From Leishmania donovani (Eukaryota; Euglenozoa; Kinetoplastea; Trypanosomatida; Trypanosomatidae), in assembly GCF_000227135.1 (NCBI RefSeq), contig NC_018236.1, positions 205,523 through 269,522 of the forward strand: a stretch of DNA of 64,000 nt, given 5' to 3'. Made by a program: the position numbers and the translations under genes. The notes below the pieces were generated by a model. It saw only the letters and a list, made by a program, of their open reading frames with translations, was not told the DNA's origin and did not search any database. This document shows positions 48,701 to 58,231 of the stretch, piece by piece. Position 1 is the stretch's first letter; every line of letters starts with the position of its first letter.

Positions 48701-49708
48701 ATGGGCGCGCCGCACTTGAATTCCATTCGCGCCTGCTTGGCCGGCTCCGGCCACGACGCCTTCAGTGAGCCTGTCACGATCGACCACCTCCTCTCACTCG
48801 TGGCGACACCCAAGACCGGGGTGGTGAGTGTCGCCTACGTTGGTACCGCCACCTACGACCTCGCAGAGAGCCAGGCGGAGCAGACATCCCTGCTACTGCA
48901 ACGTGGCTGGACGGTTCGACCGATCCAAGTTGCTGACCCTGCCGTGAAGGCGGTCAACGACGGCGATGCGCATTTTATTCAAACCGCGGCCGATATTGTA
49001 CTCGTCTCGGGCGGCAACACACTCTACGCGGTGCGGCGGTGGGAAGAAACGGGGCTCGCGCGGCTGCTCAAGGACGCTGCGGCGCGCCAGGTCGTTATGG
49101 CGGGCGGCAGTGCCGGTGCGATCTGCTGGTTCACCTCGGGCCACAGCGACTCCGCAGACCCCGCAACGTACCTGCAGCCGTCGTTGAAGAGGGCGGCACT
49201 GAAGATGGGCCTGATCCCGCAAGATCAGATCTCCAAGACCGAGGCAGAACTCGCGGATCTCAGCACCTCCTGGTCCTACATCCGCGTGCGTGGCCTCAAC
49301 ATTCTGCCGGGGATGCTGTGCCCCCACTTTGATGTAACTCAAGGCAACGGCGTACGACGTGAGGAGGACTTCACCAAGATGCTGAAGCGGCACCCAACCG
49401 AGCGGGGCATCGGCGTGGATCACTGGGCGCTGCTCATCCTGAAGGGCGACGGCACGTACGAGAGTGCCGCGCTGCCGGGCAAGACCCGCGTCACGACCCT
49501 AGGCAATACCTCGCCCACTTCAACGGTGCCGGGCATCTTTGTCCTGGATGTAGTGGACGGTGCTGTCCAGCGACGCCGCGTGCCCACGACGGGGCAGCTG
49601 TCGGATGTCCTGCGAGAGCCGGCGGGGCCAGTGGTGCTGGATCCGTTTGAGCGTTTCCACGCCATGGAAAACCCGACGTCGTCGTCCGGGTCTTTGATGC
49701 AGCGCTGA
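48701..49708 (+). CDS. Peptidase E-like (alpha-aspartyl dipeptidase, family S51) protein
   Basis: 335 aa from ATG 48701. 'GGSAGAICW' carries the nucleophile-elbow serine (Ser137) of peptidase E; it is preceded by 'IVLVSGGNTLYAVRRWEETGL', the GGN motif of the family. 'MLCPHFDV' near residue 208 supplies a His in the position expected for the dyad or triad, and 'GVDHWALLIL' is the later conserved strand. Bacterial PepE is about 230 aa; this protein is about 100 aa longer, mainly at the C-terminus. Family members cleave Asp-X dipeptides in the cytosol. No signal peptide is present, so a cytosolic role is likely. S51 enzymes are mostly bacterial, so an old lateral transfer is possible; I cannot test this here. 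Confidence 0.88.
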   Translation: MGAPHLNSIRACLAGSGHDAFSEPVTIDHLLSLVATPKTGVVSVAYVGTATYDLAESQAEQTSLLLQRGWTVRPIQVADPAVKAVNDGDAHFIQTAADIVLVSGGNTLYAVRRWEETGLARLLKDAAARQVVMAGGSAGAICWFTSGHSDSADPATYLQPSLKRAALKMGLIPQDQISKTEAELADLSTSWSYIRVRGLNILPGMLCPHFDVTQGNGVRREEDFTKMLKRHPTERGIGVDHWALLILKGDGTYESAALPGKTRVTTLGNTSPTSTVPGIFVLDVVDGAVQRRRVPTTGQLSDVLREPAGPVVLDPFERFHAMENPTSSSGSLMQR

Positions 49709-50494
49709 GCTGCGTGGGTGCACGCCAGTCCCGGCGACACTGTCTCAGCCTTTTGCCACAGCCCTGGTGACTGGTTGTTCGAGCGAAGCACATGGACGGG
49801 AGCGACCGCTCAGAGAGAGAGGGAGAGAAGCACAACAGGTGATGCAAGCCAGAATATATATCAGACCTTTCCCACACATATACATACATACGCACGTACA
49901 TATACATCCCGCACACCGCTGCCTCCCTCCCTGCCTCTCGCTCTCTCTCCTCTCCCACGCAGGCATACACGCGAAGGTGCGGAGAGGGAGAGAGGCACGA
50001 GGAGGGTCACGGAGGCACCGCTATCGCTTACTTTGTTTTGTCTTTGGGTGTGTGTCTGTGTGTGTGTGCACGTGTGTATAAGCTCGAAACGCCCCGACAG
50101 ATACCCGCACAACAGCCACAACACAGCAGGGCGGCAGAGGAAAACAATAAGGGATCTTGGGTATATCGACGGAAAAAAAAGAAAGAAACATGTGTGCGCC
50201 GATGCGCTGTCGAGCATGTGGCACGATCTGTGCTTGGAACTTCACCGTGACGGCTCTCTCTCTCTCAGCCGCCTCCCCCTCCCCTCCACCTCCTTTGCTG
50301 AAACACACACACACACTTTTTTCGAACATCTTCGTTGGGTCGCCGTGTCTGCCTGCCCGCGCGGCATCGGGGTCCTGCAGAGAAGACGACAGCCGCACAT
50401 CCACCGTGGGCGAGCTGCACTGCCCCTCTTTTGATTTGTCTTTCCCGCTACTACCACACAAGCCAGCCGATACGTACAGGCACGCACCGTATAA
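49709..50494. other. Spacer
   Basis: C/T-rich and CA/TG-rich sequence ((TG)n near 50048-50066, CA at 50305-50317) with no convincing gene. Confidence 0.5.
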
Positions 50495-53407
50495 ATGCTG
50501 CCGTATGCGATGGCCAGGCGGGGCAAGCACTCCTCGACCTCTTCTGAGGAGACGCAAGTGCACGCAGAGGCGGGGGCTGACGCCTCCGCTCGTCTCCCCG
50601 CGGCGGCGCCGACGCTGCGTCAGCGGCGAGCAAAGGCCGATGATGCGTCAGCTGCACACAGCAGCAGCGCGGCGGCAGCAGCCTCAGGGGCGCCAGCGCC
50701 AGCGAATACCAATACAAGCGCAGCGGCTGGCCCTTCCTCCCACCCTACAGTCGCATCGAGTCCGTCCTGCGTCATTCTCTTCGGCTTCGGTCTCATCGGC
50801 GCCTTCTTCCTCTCGATTCTGATAAGCTTCCTGCTGGTGCAACTGTACGTCGTGGACGGGCCCGATGTTCAGAGGACCTTTGTCCATCTGGAGATGGCCG
50901 GCAAGGGGCGCGAGTGGTTCCCTGTGTGGATGTCGAACTACCTTATCAGCACCGTGACGGCGAGCAGAGCCGGTGACGAGGACAGCGCAGTCGTGGGCGG
51001 CAGTCTCGGTGCGCCCCCCGGTCAACGCCGTAGCCCCGCCCCACCGCCGCTGACAGGGACCAGAAGCGGCCCGCCACCAGCGCCACAAGGCACCGCGTCC
51101 GACGCAGTGTCGGCCGCCGCTGCGCAAAATTCGACCCCTGCAGCACAGTCATCGTCGTCAACGCGCCTCCACTGCTACACCCTTGAGGCATATAGTGAGA
51201 CCTTTCTGCAACCGCACCGCGAGTCGGCGGCGCCGCCTCTGTTCAGCTGCGGCACACGCGTTGTCGATCTGCGGTCGGAAGAGCGGCGAGAAGTGCTCGC
51301 GGCATGCCAGGCAGGCAGCGGCGCGGAGCCACTCCGTGACGGTTCGGCGGATCCGAATCGTGAGGGTGGCAGCCTGCTCCCAACGCTGCGGGTGGTTCTC
51401 ACGCCGCAAGAGGTGCAATGGCACTTGGTCGTGCAACCGGCTAACGTGGTCTCGCAGCGCATTCCGCTCAGCCGCGTGAACGACGACTACTGCGACTGCC
51501 TGGACGGGACAGACGAGTTGCTGACGAACGCCTGCTCCATGTCTGGCCCTCTCACCCCCGCAGTCGGCACACGCTGGAAGTCATACCTCGTCTCAAACCA
51601 GCCGCTGCGTCTGTGGGAAACCGACGACGTGATTGCGCAGGAGGACGCCGAGGCACGCGGCTACCCGCTGCAGCCGCGGAAGCGCGGCGACGTTGGGGAT
51701 CGTCTCTACGTTTCCAGCGGCCCAGTGCTTCCATTTGTGTGCATCTGTGGTACAGCACGCCAGCTGCTCGCACCGTCACTCGTCGGCGACGGCATTGTGG
51801 ACTGCTGTGCGGCAGAGGATGAAGTTGTGCTTCAGGGCACCCCATACGGCGGCGCTTCGCCGCACCGCCTCAGTGATGATCCTAAGGTGGTGGAGGCGAA
51901 CAACCGTGCTCTGGAAGCGACGCGCGCGGCGATGATAATGCAGTGGAAACAGCGCAGAGCGAGTGCGGCACAGTACAAAACCGCCACGCCGTCCCTGTAT
52001 GAAGACAAGCTGTACCCGTATCACACCTCTGCCCGCGCAATGCTGGTGGACAAGGGGTACTACTCCCTCTACACCTCACTCGAAGTGCAGCAAGAGAAGC
52101 AGGCGGCCGCGGCCGTGCTCGAGCGCATATACGCAGACGGCCACCGCATCCAACGCCGTCGCGTGCAGAAAGGTTGGGACCGACTGGGCCGTCACCTTGT
52201 CGGCAACCGCACAAAGTTGCAGCTGCAGCTCTCGAACGTTACCCGTGAGCTGGAGTCGCTAGAGGAGTACGTGCGCTACCGCATGGACGAGGCTCGCACC
52301 AACGATCCACTCGCAGCCGGGGTGTCGGTGCAACAGCTGCAACACCACGCACGCCTCGTGCATATGCACGAAGCTCTCAACTCGGAGATTCAGCACATCT
52401 CCCTCACCACCCTGCATCGCGCCTACGGAGACCACTACGAGTACTATCCGCTGGTGCGGCGCATCATGCAACTGGAAGCCAGCCATCTCGTGGACTCCAG
52501 AACCCCGACTACCTTGGACGACGCGACGGCACAGCAGCGGAGAGAGCGGATTATCACACCGACAGAGGTGGAGCGGATGAACACCGCGGCCTACGCGGCC
52601 CAACAGCCAGCGCAGCCTCTCCATGTCGACAACATCTCCGTAAGCGATTACGGACTGGAGGTGATGCGGCAGACCTTCGTCGCGCAGCGCTTTGGCAGCC
52701 GCGAGGCACCGCTCGTAGCGCAGCGGCTTGGCCTCCTGCCGAACAACAACATCTCCGCCTACACGCCGGGTGTGTTCAATCGCACCACAAGCCCGTTCCA
52801 GCGAGCCCCGGTGATCCCGACAGGCTCCTGGCAGCCTTATCAAAGCCATCGTGATGGACGGGTTATGGTGATCGCGGATCCGGCGGGGGATGTCCACCTG
52901 GCCTGCCGCGCGTGCGTGAGACCAGCCTCGACGCTGTTCCGCGGTGGTGGCCGCATGCAGTGGCCCACGCGGCACCCCGAGGCACCGCCAATGCTGAGCG
53001 TCTCCAACGCGATGGAGGCGAAGAAGACCGCCAAAGACAAACTCAAGGCGGCCTCGGCAGGTGAGACGGCGAAGGTCTCGCAGGTGTACACCCCTTACCA
53101 CACCAACATGCCGTCAGTCTTCGCGGTGGACGTGTACACAGGCGACATCCGCTGCGAACATGATCCTCCGCTAACGTCGTCGCAGCACCGCACACGTGGC
53201 GCCGGACGTGACGAGGATACGCCGCGGAGCCGTGCACAGAGCGTGAAAACTCATGTCACATATCTTTGCGACACCAAGGACAGTATTCTCCACTGGGCAA
53301 GTAACGGCAAGTGCTTGCAGGAGGTGGTGGTCGGCACGCCGAGTGCGTGTACGGGCTGGGCTTGGAAGGTGGCGACGGAGCGGATGAAGGAAGTTGGGAA
53401 AGCTTGA
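50495..53407 (+). CDS. Glucosidase II beta-like protein with an N-terminal membrane anchor
   Basis: 970 aa from ATG 50495. Residues 1-90 are low-complexity and probably cytosolic; 91-120 is a strong TM helix, giving a type II topology. The lumenal part has the two LDLa-like motifs of PRKCSH/glucosidase II beta. The first, N329-D-D-Y-C-D-C-L-D-G-T-D-E, is well kept. The second, D432-G-I-V-D-C-C-A-A-E-D-E, has lost one Cys and the DGS. A coiled-coil region follows (about 520-620). The C-terminal segment from 'GDIRCEHDP' (Cys887) to 'VVVGTPSAC' looks like an MRH (mannose-6-phosphate receptor homology) domain, but the usual C-E-Y reads C-L-Q. No C-terminal ER-retrieval signal. Glucosidase II trims glucose during N-glycoprotein folding control. 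This may be its beta subunit or a divergent relative; the TM anchor is unusual. Confidence 0.75.
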   Translation: MLPYAMARRGKHSSTSSEETQVHAEAGADASARLPAAAPTLRQRRAKADDASAAHSSSAAAAASGAPAPANTNTSAAAGPSSHPTVASSPSCVILFGFGLIGAFFLSILISFLLVQLYVVDGPDVQRTFVHLEMAGKGREWFPVWMSNYLISTVTASRAGDEDSAVVGGSLGAPPGQRRSPAPPPLTGTRSGPPPAPQGTASDAVSAAAAQNSTPAAQSSSSTRLHCYTLEAYSETFLQPHRESAAPPLFSCGTRVVDLRSEERREVLAACQAGSGAEPLRDGSADPNREGGSLLPTLRVVLTPQEVQWHLVVQPANVVSQRIPLSRVNDDYCDCLDGTDELLTNACSMSGPLTPAVGTRWKSYLVSNQPLRLWETDDVIAQEDAEARGYPLQPRKRGDVGDRLYVSSGPVLPFVCICGTARQLLAPSLVGDGIVDCCAAEDEVVLQGTPYGGASPHRLSDDPKVVEANNRALEATRAAMIMQWKQRRASAAQYKTATPSLYEDKLYPYHTSARAMLVDKGYYSLYTSLEVQQEKQAAAAVLERIYADGHRIQRRRVQKGWDRLGRHLVGNRTKLQLQLSNVTRELESLEEYVRYRMDEARTNDPLAAGVSVQQLQHHARLVHMHEALNSEIQHISLTTLHRAYGDHYEYYPLVRRIMQLEASHLVDSRTPTTLDDATAQQRRERIITPTEVERMNTAAYAAQQPAQPLHVDNISVSDYGLEVMRQTFVAQRFGSREAPLVAQRLGLLPNNNISAYTPGVFNRTTSPFQRAPVIPTGSWQPYQSHRDGRVMVIADPAGDVHLACRACVRPASTLFRGGGRMQWPTRHPEAPPMLSVSNAMEAKKTAKDKLKAASAGETAKVSQVYTPYHTNMPSVFAVDVYTGDIRCEHDPPLTSSQHRTRGAGRDEDTPRSRAQSVKTHVTYLCDTKDSILHWASNGKCLQEVVVGTPSACTGWAWKVATERMKEVGKA

Positions 53408-54464
53408 AATGCCTGAGAACGGACGACTGACCCCGCGGCATGCTCACCCTATATCGTGCGATTGCGCGTCTCGATCGCCACCGCCACACAAGCATTCCAA
53501 CATGTACATCTGCGACTCTCCAGTAACTGAGCTTGCATTCTTTTTTCGACCGTGTACCGCCATGCTCACGGAGGAGGGTCTTCGAGGCGGACGGCCTACC
53601 TCTCTTGCTCCCCTCCCTTCCCCCCACTCCACTCCATCTTTCTCATGGCTGCATCGGCGTCGCGCCTTTTTTGTTTTGAATCTCTTCCCTGATGATGCCG
53701 GGCCACCTCAGCGCGCGTGGTATCTCAGAGTCCCGTACCCACTCGTTCTGGGGAATCCACGCGCCTCTGCAGCCTGCCCTCCGGTGCTCGCGACGGGCGC
53801 GCGGTGCTGGCGGACAGGTGTGTCTGGGCTGGCGCTCTGCCGAAGAGACCTGCGGCCATGAGGATCGTGTTTGTCCCAGCCCACTACAAATTGTGTCGAC
53901 TACTCAACCAGGATGCGCATCCCACCTACTGCTTTTCTGCTGCTCTGGTGCGTTGCGATGATGTTCGCAGTCACCCAGGGCCCACCCTGTGCTGCGTGCC
54001 GCGGCGTTGCAGTGGGCTGAGCGGCGCCAAACGGTGTTCGCCAGCCTTGTTCCTTGGCATCGCCGCGGTGCCACAGAGGTGGATGCGGCTGTGGCTGTGT
54101 ATACTTGCACAGCTGCTGGGCCTGTGCATGGTGGAGTGGACGCGTTGCGAGAAGGCGAAAGCATACCCGGCATGCGTCCGTCACGGCGGTCAGTGCGCAC
54201 GGCCACCACCATCACCCCCACCCACCCACCCACCCCCTGCACAGGCAGCCCTCTGAACACTGTCTTTCCTGGAGCACCGTCGACGTCTCGCTCGCCATTC
54301 CTCACCTCTCACCCCCCCCCTACCTCTTCTAATCTCTGTGCTGGCGACAGCACATGTGTGTACAAGAAGTACACAAGTGAACAAGCTACGCTTGGTACCG
54401 GATCAACACGGCTGGCTGGCACGACTCTACACATAACGACCTCCGCCCCCTCCCCCACCCTCAA
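53408..54464. other. Spacer
   Basis: About 1 kb. Contains 'ccca' tandem near 54217-54235 and C-runs near 54310. Overlapping open frames at 53717-54256 and 53989-54645 exist but have no domain or codon signal I would trust. Confidence 0.45.
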
Positions 54465-56741
54465 ATGCCACAGCCGTCCTTCTCACGCGTACCGGTCGGG
54501 CTGGACGGCTCCCCTTCGAGTGCGTCGGTGGCGGTATCAGGAGCGGCAGCTGCAAACGCCGCATCGTCAACGACCCGGTCGCCGACCACCACCACGGCTG
54601 GAACGTTCGTCTCGCCCTCAGTACTGCTGCTCCGCCGCAGCATAAATGATCCGTACTACTTTGCATCCCGTGCGCAGTTCTCGCACCGGCATCACCACCA
54701 CCTCATCAACCGAGACACCGCCGTCGGCTCGGGCGTCGCCGCAAGTACCCGCTCCCCTATGCAGAGGTCCAAGCACCGCGCCTCCCCTGGCGGCGGCGGC
54801 ACCGTTTCTCATGTCACCCCAATGTTTACCGATGATAAGAAGCGGGATGACAGCGACAGAGTCGACAAGCTTACGCAGCAGCAGCAGCAGCAGCAGGCAC
54901 AGCAACCGGACGGTGGCCTTGTTGCGATCGAGAACACGCCGACAGCGCTCCGACGCAGGGCGCAGTACAGCCGAGCCAAGCCGCGCCCCATCCCAAACAG
55001 CCTACGCACAGGTAGCGATGCGATCGCCGTCGCCGCCGCTGTGGACACTTTCTACACCACCCCTTTTCTGCAGCTCGCCTTGCGTGAGGCAGCCGAGCGG
55101 GAAGTGGCGGCGCGGCTGCGGTTGAGCGTGCAGAAGATGTCGTCAAAGCTGCACACGGTGCGGGTGGAGGGGTTGAAGGAGGCGACGGCTCAACTCTTGC
55201 AATGGACGACGCAGGCCTCCATCGAGTCGGCTGAGCGACAGCAAGAACAGCAACAGCAGCAGCAGACCAAGTCCGATGCGCGCCACACCGACAGTGCAGC
55301 TGCAGCCGCGCCAATGGGGCAATCCAACTTGGTGCTCCCGCCCTACGACGCGGTGCGCGTCGAGGTGTTGGGCGGGTCGTCGCCAGCCGTCGCCCATGGA
55401 CACTACCCCCACCACCAGCGCCCTACCTCCTCTGAGTTGCCGCAGCGTCGCGACAACGAGGCGGCCGCCGCCCGCTGCGCGAACGCGTTGCGCAGCCCCT
55501 CCTGGGACGTTGTGCAGCACGCGCTGGAAGGAGTGGACTACACGAGCTCAATTTTCAACACAATCCTCGTACCTCGGCTGGAGGTGCGCAATGCCATGAG
55601 CACCGGCGCCCCCATCAGCGTTCAGCTGCCGAGTGACGTGGCGCTGCAGTGGACTACGCTTCCGACAACGTCGAGAAGTGCTGCGGGGGCAGCGAGCGGC
55701 GCGGCATCCCAAGGGACACCACCACCAGAGAACAAACTACTGCGAGCGGCGACAGCAGTCACCTACGAAGAGCAGGAGCTGGCCCTCCGCTACATCCAGG
55801 GCACATGCCTGATACTCTACCACCAGCGACGTTGCTGCGCTGAGGGGTGCCTGCTGTACTACGCGACGGAGGTGTTCCAGTGTATGCGCAGCCACATCGA
55901 CGCGCTCTTCACATCTCAGCGGCGGGAGCGGGAGGAGCGGGAAGGCGAAGAGCAAACGTGCCAGCGTGGGAAAAGAGGCCTCAGCACGAACCACGGCAGT
56001 GTGACTGGTGCGCGCACGCCCGGCACCTCGTCCGCGACCACAGCAGCAGCCTTCACAGCGGCGTTGCGAGAGTCGGGTCGCTCGCAGGTTTCCGTCGACC
56101 CGTCGCTTGTCCGCGTCGTCGTGGCGCTTGTGGACGCTGTCGAGGCCTCCTGTCACTACAACCCGTCGAGCTTACGCCGTTTCGTGCAGACCGGCGGCGT
56201 GACGGCCATGCTGAACCTGGCCTACTGTCCATTTATGCCCACCCCGATCCGTGCCGCGGTGCTCAACACGATTAGCGTGCTTCTGCAGCAGGTGACGCCC
56301 CTGCGCCGGTATGTGGCAGCCGCGAGCAAGGCACAGGGAACAAGCAGCCCCCGCGGTCGCGGCGGTGTTGTCGAGCCGAACCCTGACCCACTCCTGCAGC
56401 GCATGCTAGAGAACGCGGTGCACGACAACCCGCTTGGCCGGGATGGGCAACAGATACCGTACTCCACCGACTTCGGCAGCGCCTCCAAGTTCGACTCAGC
56501 GGTGCGGGATTGGTTCTTCGCGAATGGGCTTGGTAACGTCATCGCGTCTGTGGCGCAGCTGCAAGACCTGCGCAACACCTTCCAGCCCGCTTCCTTTATC
56601 GTACCGCAGGGAGCCGCCGCCGCCACCGCCGCCGCCACCGCCACCGCCGTGACGCACGCCAACATGCTGCGTGAAGGCGAGCTGCATCGCAAGCGGATTG
56701 GGTGGCTGCTCGAGTGCATGGACGGACGAGAGCTGCGATGA
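54465..56741 (+). CDS. Hypothetical protein, possibly ARM-like C-terminal region
   Basis: 758 aa from ATG 54465. Not recognised. The first 180 residues are Ser/Thr/Ala-rich with a His run ('HRHHHHL') and a Gln run (7 Q near residue 139). Residues 185-265 are helical and end in a Gln-rich block. Residues about 340-480 and 545-660 look folded and alpha-helical. There 'VVVALVDAVEASCHYNPSSL', 'TGGVTAMLNLAYCPF' and 'PIRAAVLNTISVLLQQVTPL' have the spacing of armadillo-type helical repeats, with the typical Gly-Gly before a helix. No TM segment or signal peptide. A scaffold role is possible; function unknown. Confidence 0.82.
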   Translation: MPQPSFSRVPVGLDGSPSSASVAVSGAAAANAASSTTRSPTTTTAGTFVSPSVLLLRRSINDPYYFASRAQFSHRHHHHLINRDTAVGSGVAASTRSPMQRSKHRASPGGGGTVSHVTPMFTDDKKRDDSDRVDKLTQQQQQQQAQQPDGGLVAIENTPTALRRRAQYSRAKPRPIPNSLRTGSDAIAVAAAVDTFYTTPFLQLALREAAEREVAARLRLSVQKMSSKLHTVRVEGLKEATAQLLQWTTQASIESAERQQEQQQQQQTKSDARHTDSAAAAAPMGQSNLVLPPYDAVRVEVLGGSSPAVAHGHYPHHQRPTSSELPQRRDNEAAAARCANALRSPSWDVVQHALEGVDYTSSIFNTILVPRLEVRNAMSTGAPISVQLPSDVALQWTTLPTTSRSAAGAASGAASQGTPPPENKLLRAATAVTYEEQELALRYIQGTCLILYHQRRCCAEGCLLYYATEVFQCMRSHIDALFTSQRREREEREGEEQTCQRGKRGLSTNHGSVTGARTPGTSSATTAAAFTAALRESGRSQVSVDPSLVRVVVALVDAVEASCHYNPSSLRRFVQTGGVTAMLNLAYCPFMPTPIRAAVLNTISVLLQQVTPLRRYVAAASKAQGTSSPRGRGGVVEPNPDPLLQRMLENAVHDNPLGRDGQQIPYSTDFGSASKFDSAVRDWFFANGLGNVIASVAQLQDLRNTFQPASFIVPQGAAAATAAATATAVTHANMLREGELHRKRIGWLLECMDGRELR

Positions 56742-58092
56742 CCTCCATCTTCGAAGCCATTGCGCGAATTCACGCACAGACACAGAGACAGACACGAGTT
56801 CGTATGTATGCGCCCCTCGCTACTGCTTGACAACTGTCGCCTCTCTCCCTCTTCGTACAAATCAGCGCCTGTGTGTTGCCCCTCCCCCCCCTCTGCGCGC
56901 GCTCCCTTCTGCTCAACTCCGAAATACACACGAAAAAGCGTGAGGAAGAAGCGAAAAAAAAGAACGCAATTCCATTTCTTTTTTACCTTCCGAACTGCAT
57001 ACATCGCACTGCGGCTCCGGTGTTTCCTCGTCCGCGGCCCAAACATGCATACCTACATATATATATATATACCCCTCCCTACCCCCTCTTCGCTCGCCAT
57101 TTCATGTGGGTGACCTGAATGCACAGATGAGCGCACGCGCGTGAATCAATGACCATCTCCATCTCTCTCTCTCCCTCTGTGTGTGTGAAAGAGAGTACCA
57201 TTCCCCTTGTACTCTCCTGTGTCTCTCCCCGTTTCCCTCTCTCTCTCTCTGCCCCTGCTTTGCCCTCGTTGAATGGCTCTGTCCCTTTTGTGTCTTGTGT
57301 TGGTGGTGGAGGTGAACCGTTCCCACCACAAGCACGCTTACCCTCACCATTGCACGGCGACCATCGCGACCCACCACCACACCCGCCCTCGTTTTCCCAC
57401 CCTCCGTTTCCTAGCAAGCTGGCACGGCGCGCAGTGTCCTCTCCGTCCCTGCCTCTCTCCCTCGTCCTTCGCCTCGTTCCATCTATTTTCTGTCTGTCTG
57501 TCTGTGTCTGCTTCTCGCGCGGCGTGTGCGCGTGCGTGTGTCAAGCGTTTTCTGTCTTGTGTGGTTTTGGCTTCTCTCCGGCGCTTACAGTCCCACAGAG
57601 GAGGACCCCAATACAATACATACATATATATATATATCCATATCTATCTCCCCTCCCCCCTTCCTCCCAGCCTCATCCGTTGCTGCTCGATCGTTGTTGT
57701 TGCTGTCACGTGTCGTCGAAAAAGAAAAGAAAGCGGGGAGAGATAGGAAAGAGGGCGATCGGAGGTGCACTCACACAGCGACGGTGCGAGCGTGATCAAC
57801 GAGAGCCGGGAAAGGCGGGCGGAGGGAAACCTGCGGACCGCACGCGCACGTTTCGCCTCCCTCCTTCTTCAGACACACCACCCCCACCCCACCCATTTCG
57901 CTTTCTGATTTCGTTGTTGTTAGTCGCTTGCTGGTTTTTTTTCTTTTTTCAAGTCAACGAGCCCCCCTCCTACTACTCCTCCTCCTCCTCATTGCGTTAC
58001 CCGCCTGTCTGTGTCTGCCTGTCTGCCTTTGTGGGAGCCCAGTGGCGGAGACGCCATTACCCTTTCGTTCGTTGCGCGCTTCGGCGCCAACG

Positions 58093-58125
<33 letters not shown>

Positions 58126-58231
58126 GAGAGTGAGGCGACAGCGGCGCCTCTATACGCCAGCAGCGTTGCCTGTCTGTTCCGTGCATTGGCTGATCTTTGT
58201 TTTGGCTCCCTTCCCTTTTGCACACTGTCGT
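56742..58231. other. Spacer
   Basis: Contains (TA)n at 57057-57071 and 57624-57637, (CA)n at 58097-58121 and long C/T tracts. The open frame from 57149 continues into the next gene but is a Ser/Pro/Leu/His-rich translation of pyrimidine tracts, so I treat it as 5' UTR. Confidence 0.5.
57057..57071 (+). repeat. (TA)n microsatellite
   Basis: Alternating AT run in the spacer; a second run lies at 57624-57637. Confidence 0.85.

Noticed and set aside
53717..54256. Possible small gene (179 codons)
   Set aside because: No domain, signal or convincing codon bias; ends in a CCCA tandem. It would need transcript evidence.
57149..58231. N-terminal extension of the DH-PH protein
   Set aside because: 361 open codons, but a translation of pyrimidine and CA tracts; typical of 5' UTR sequence in such genomes.
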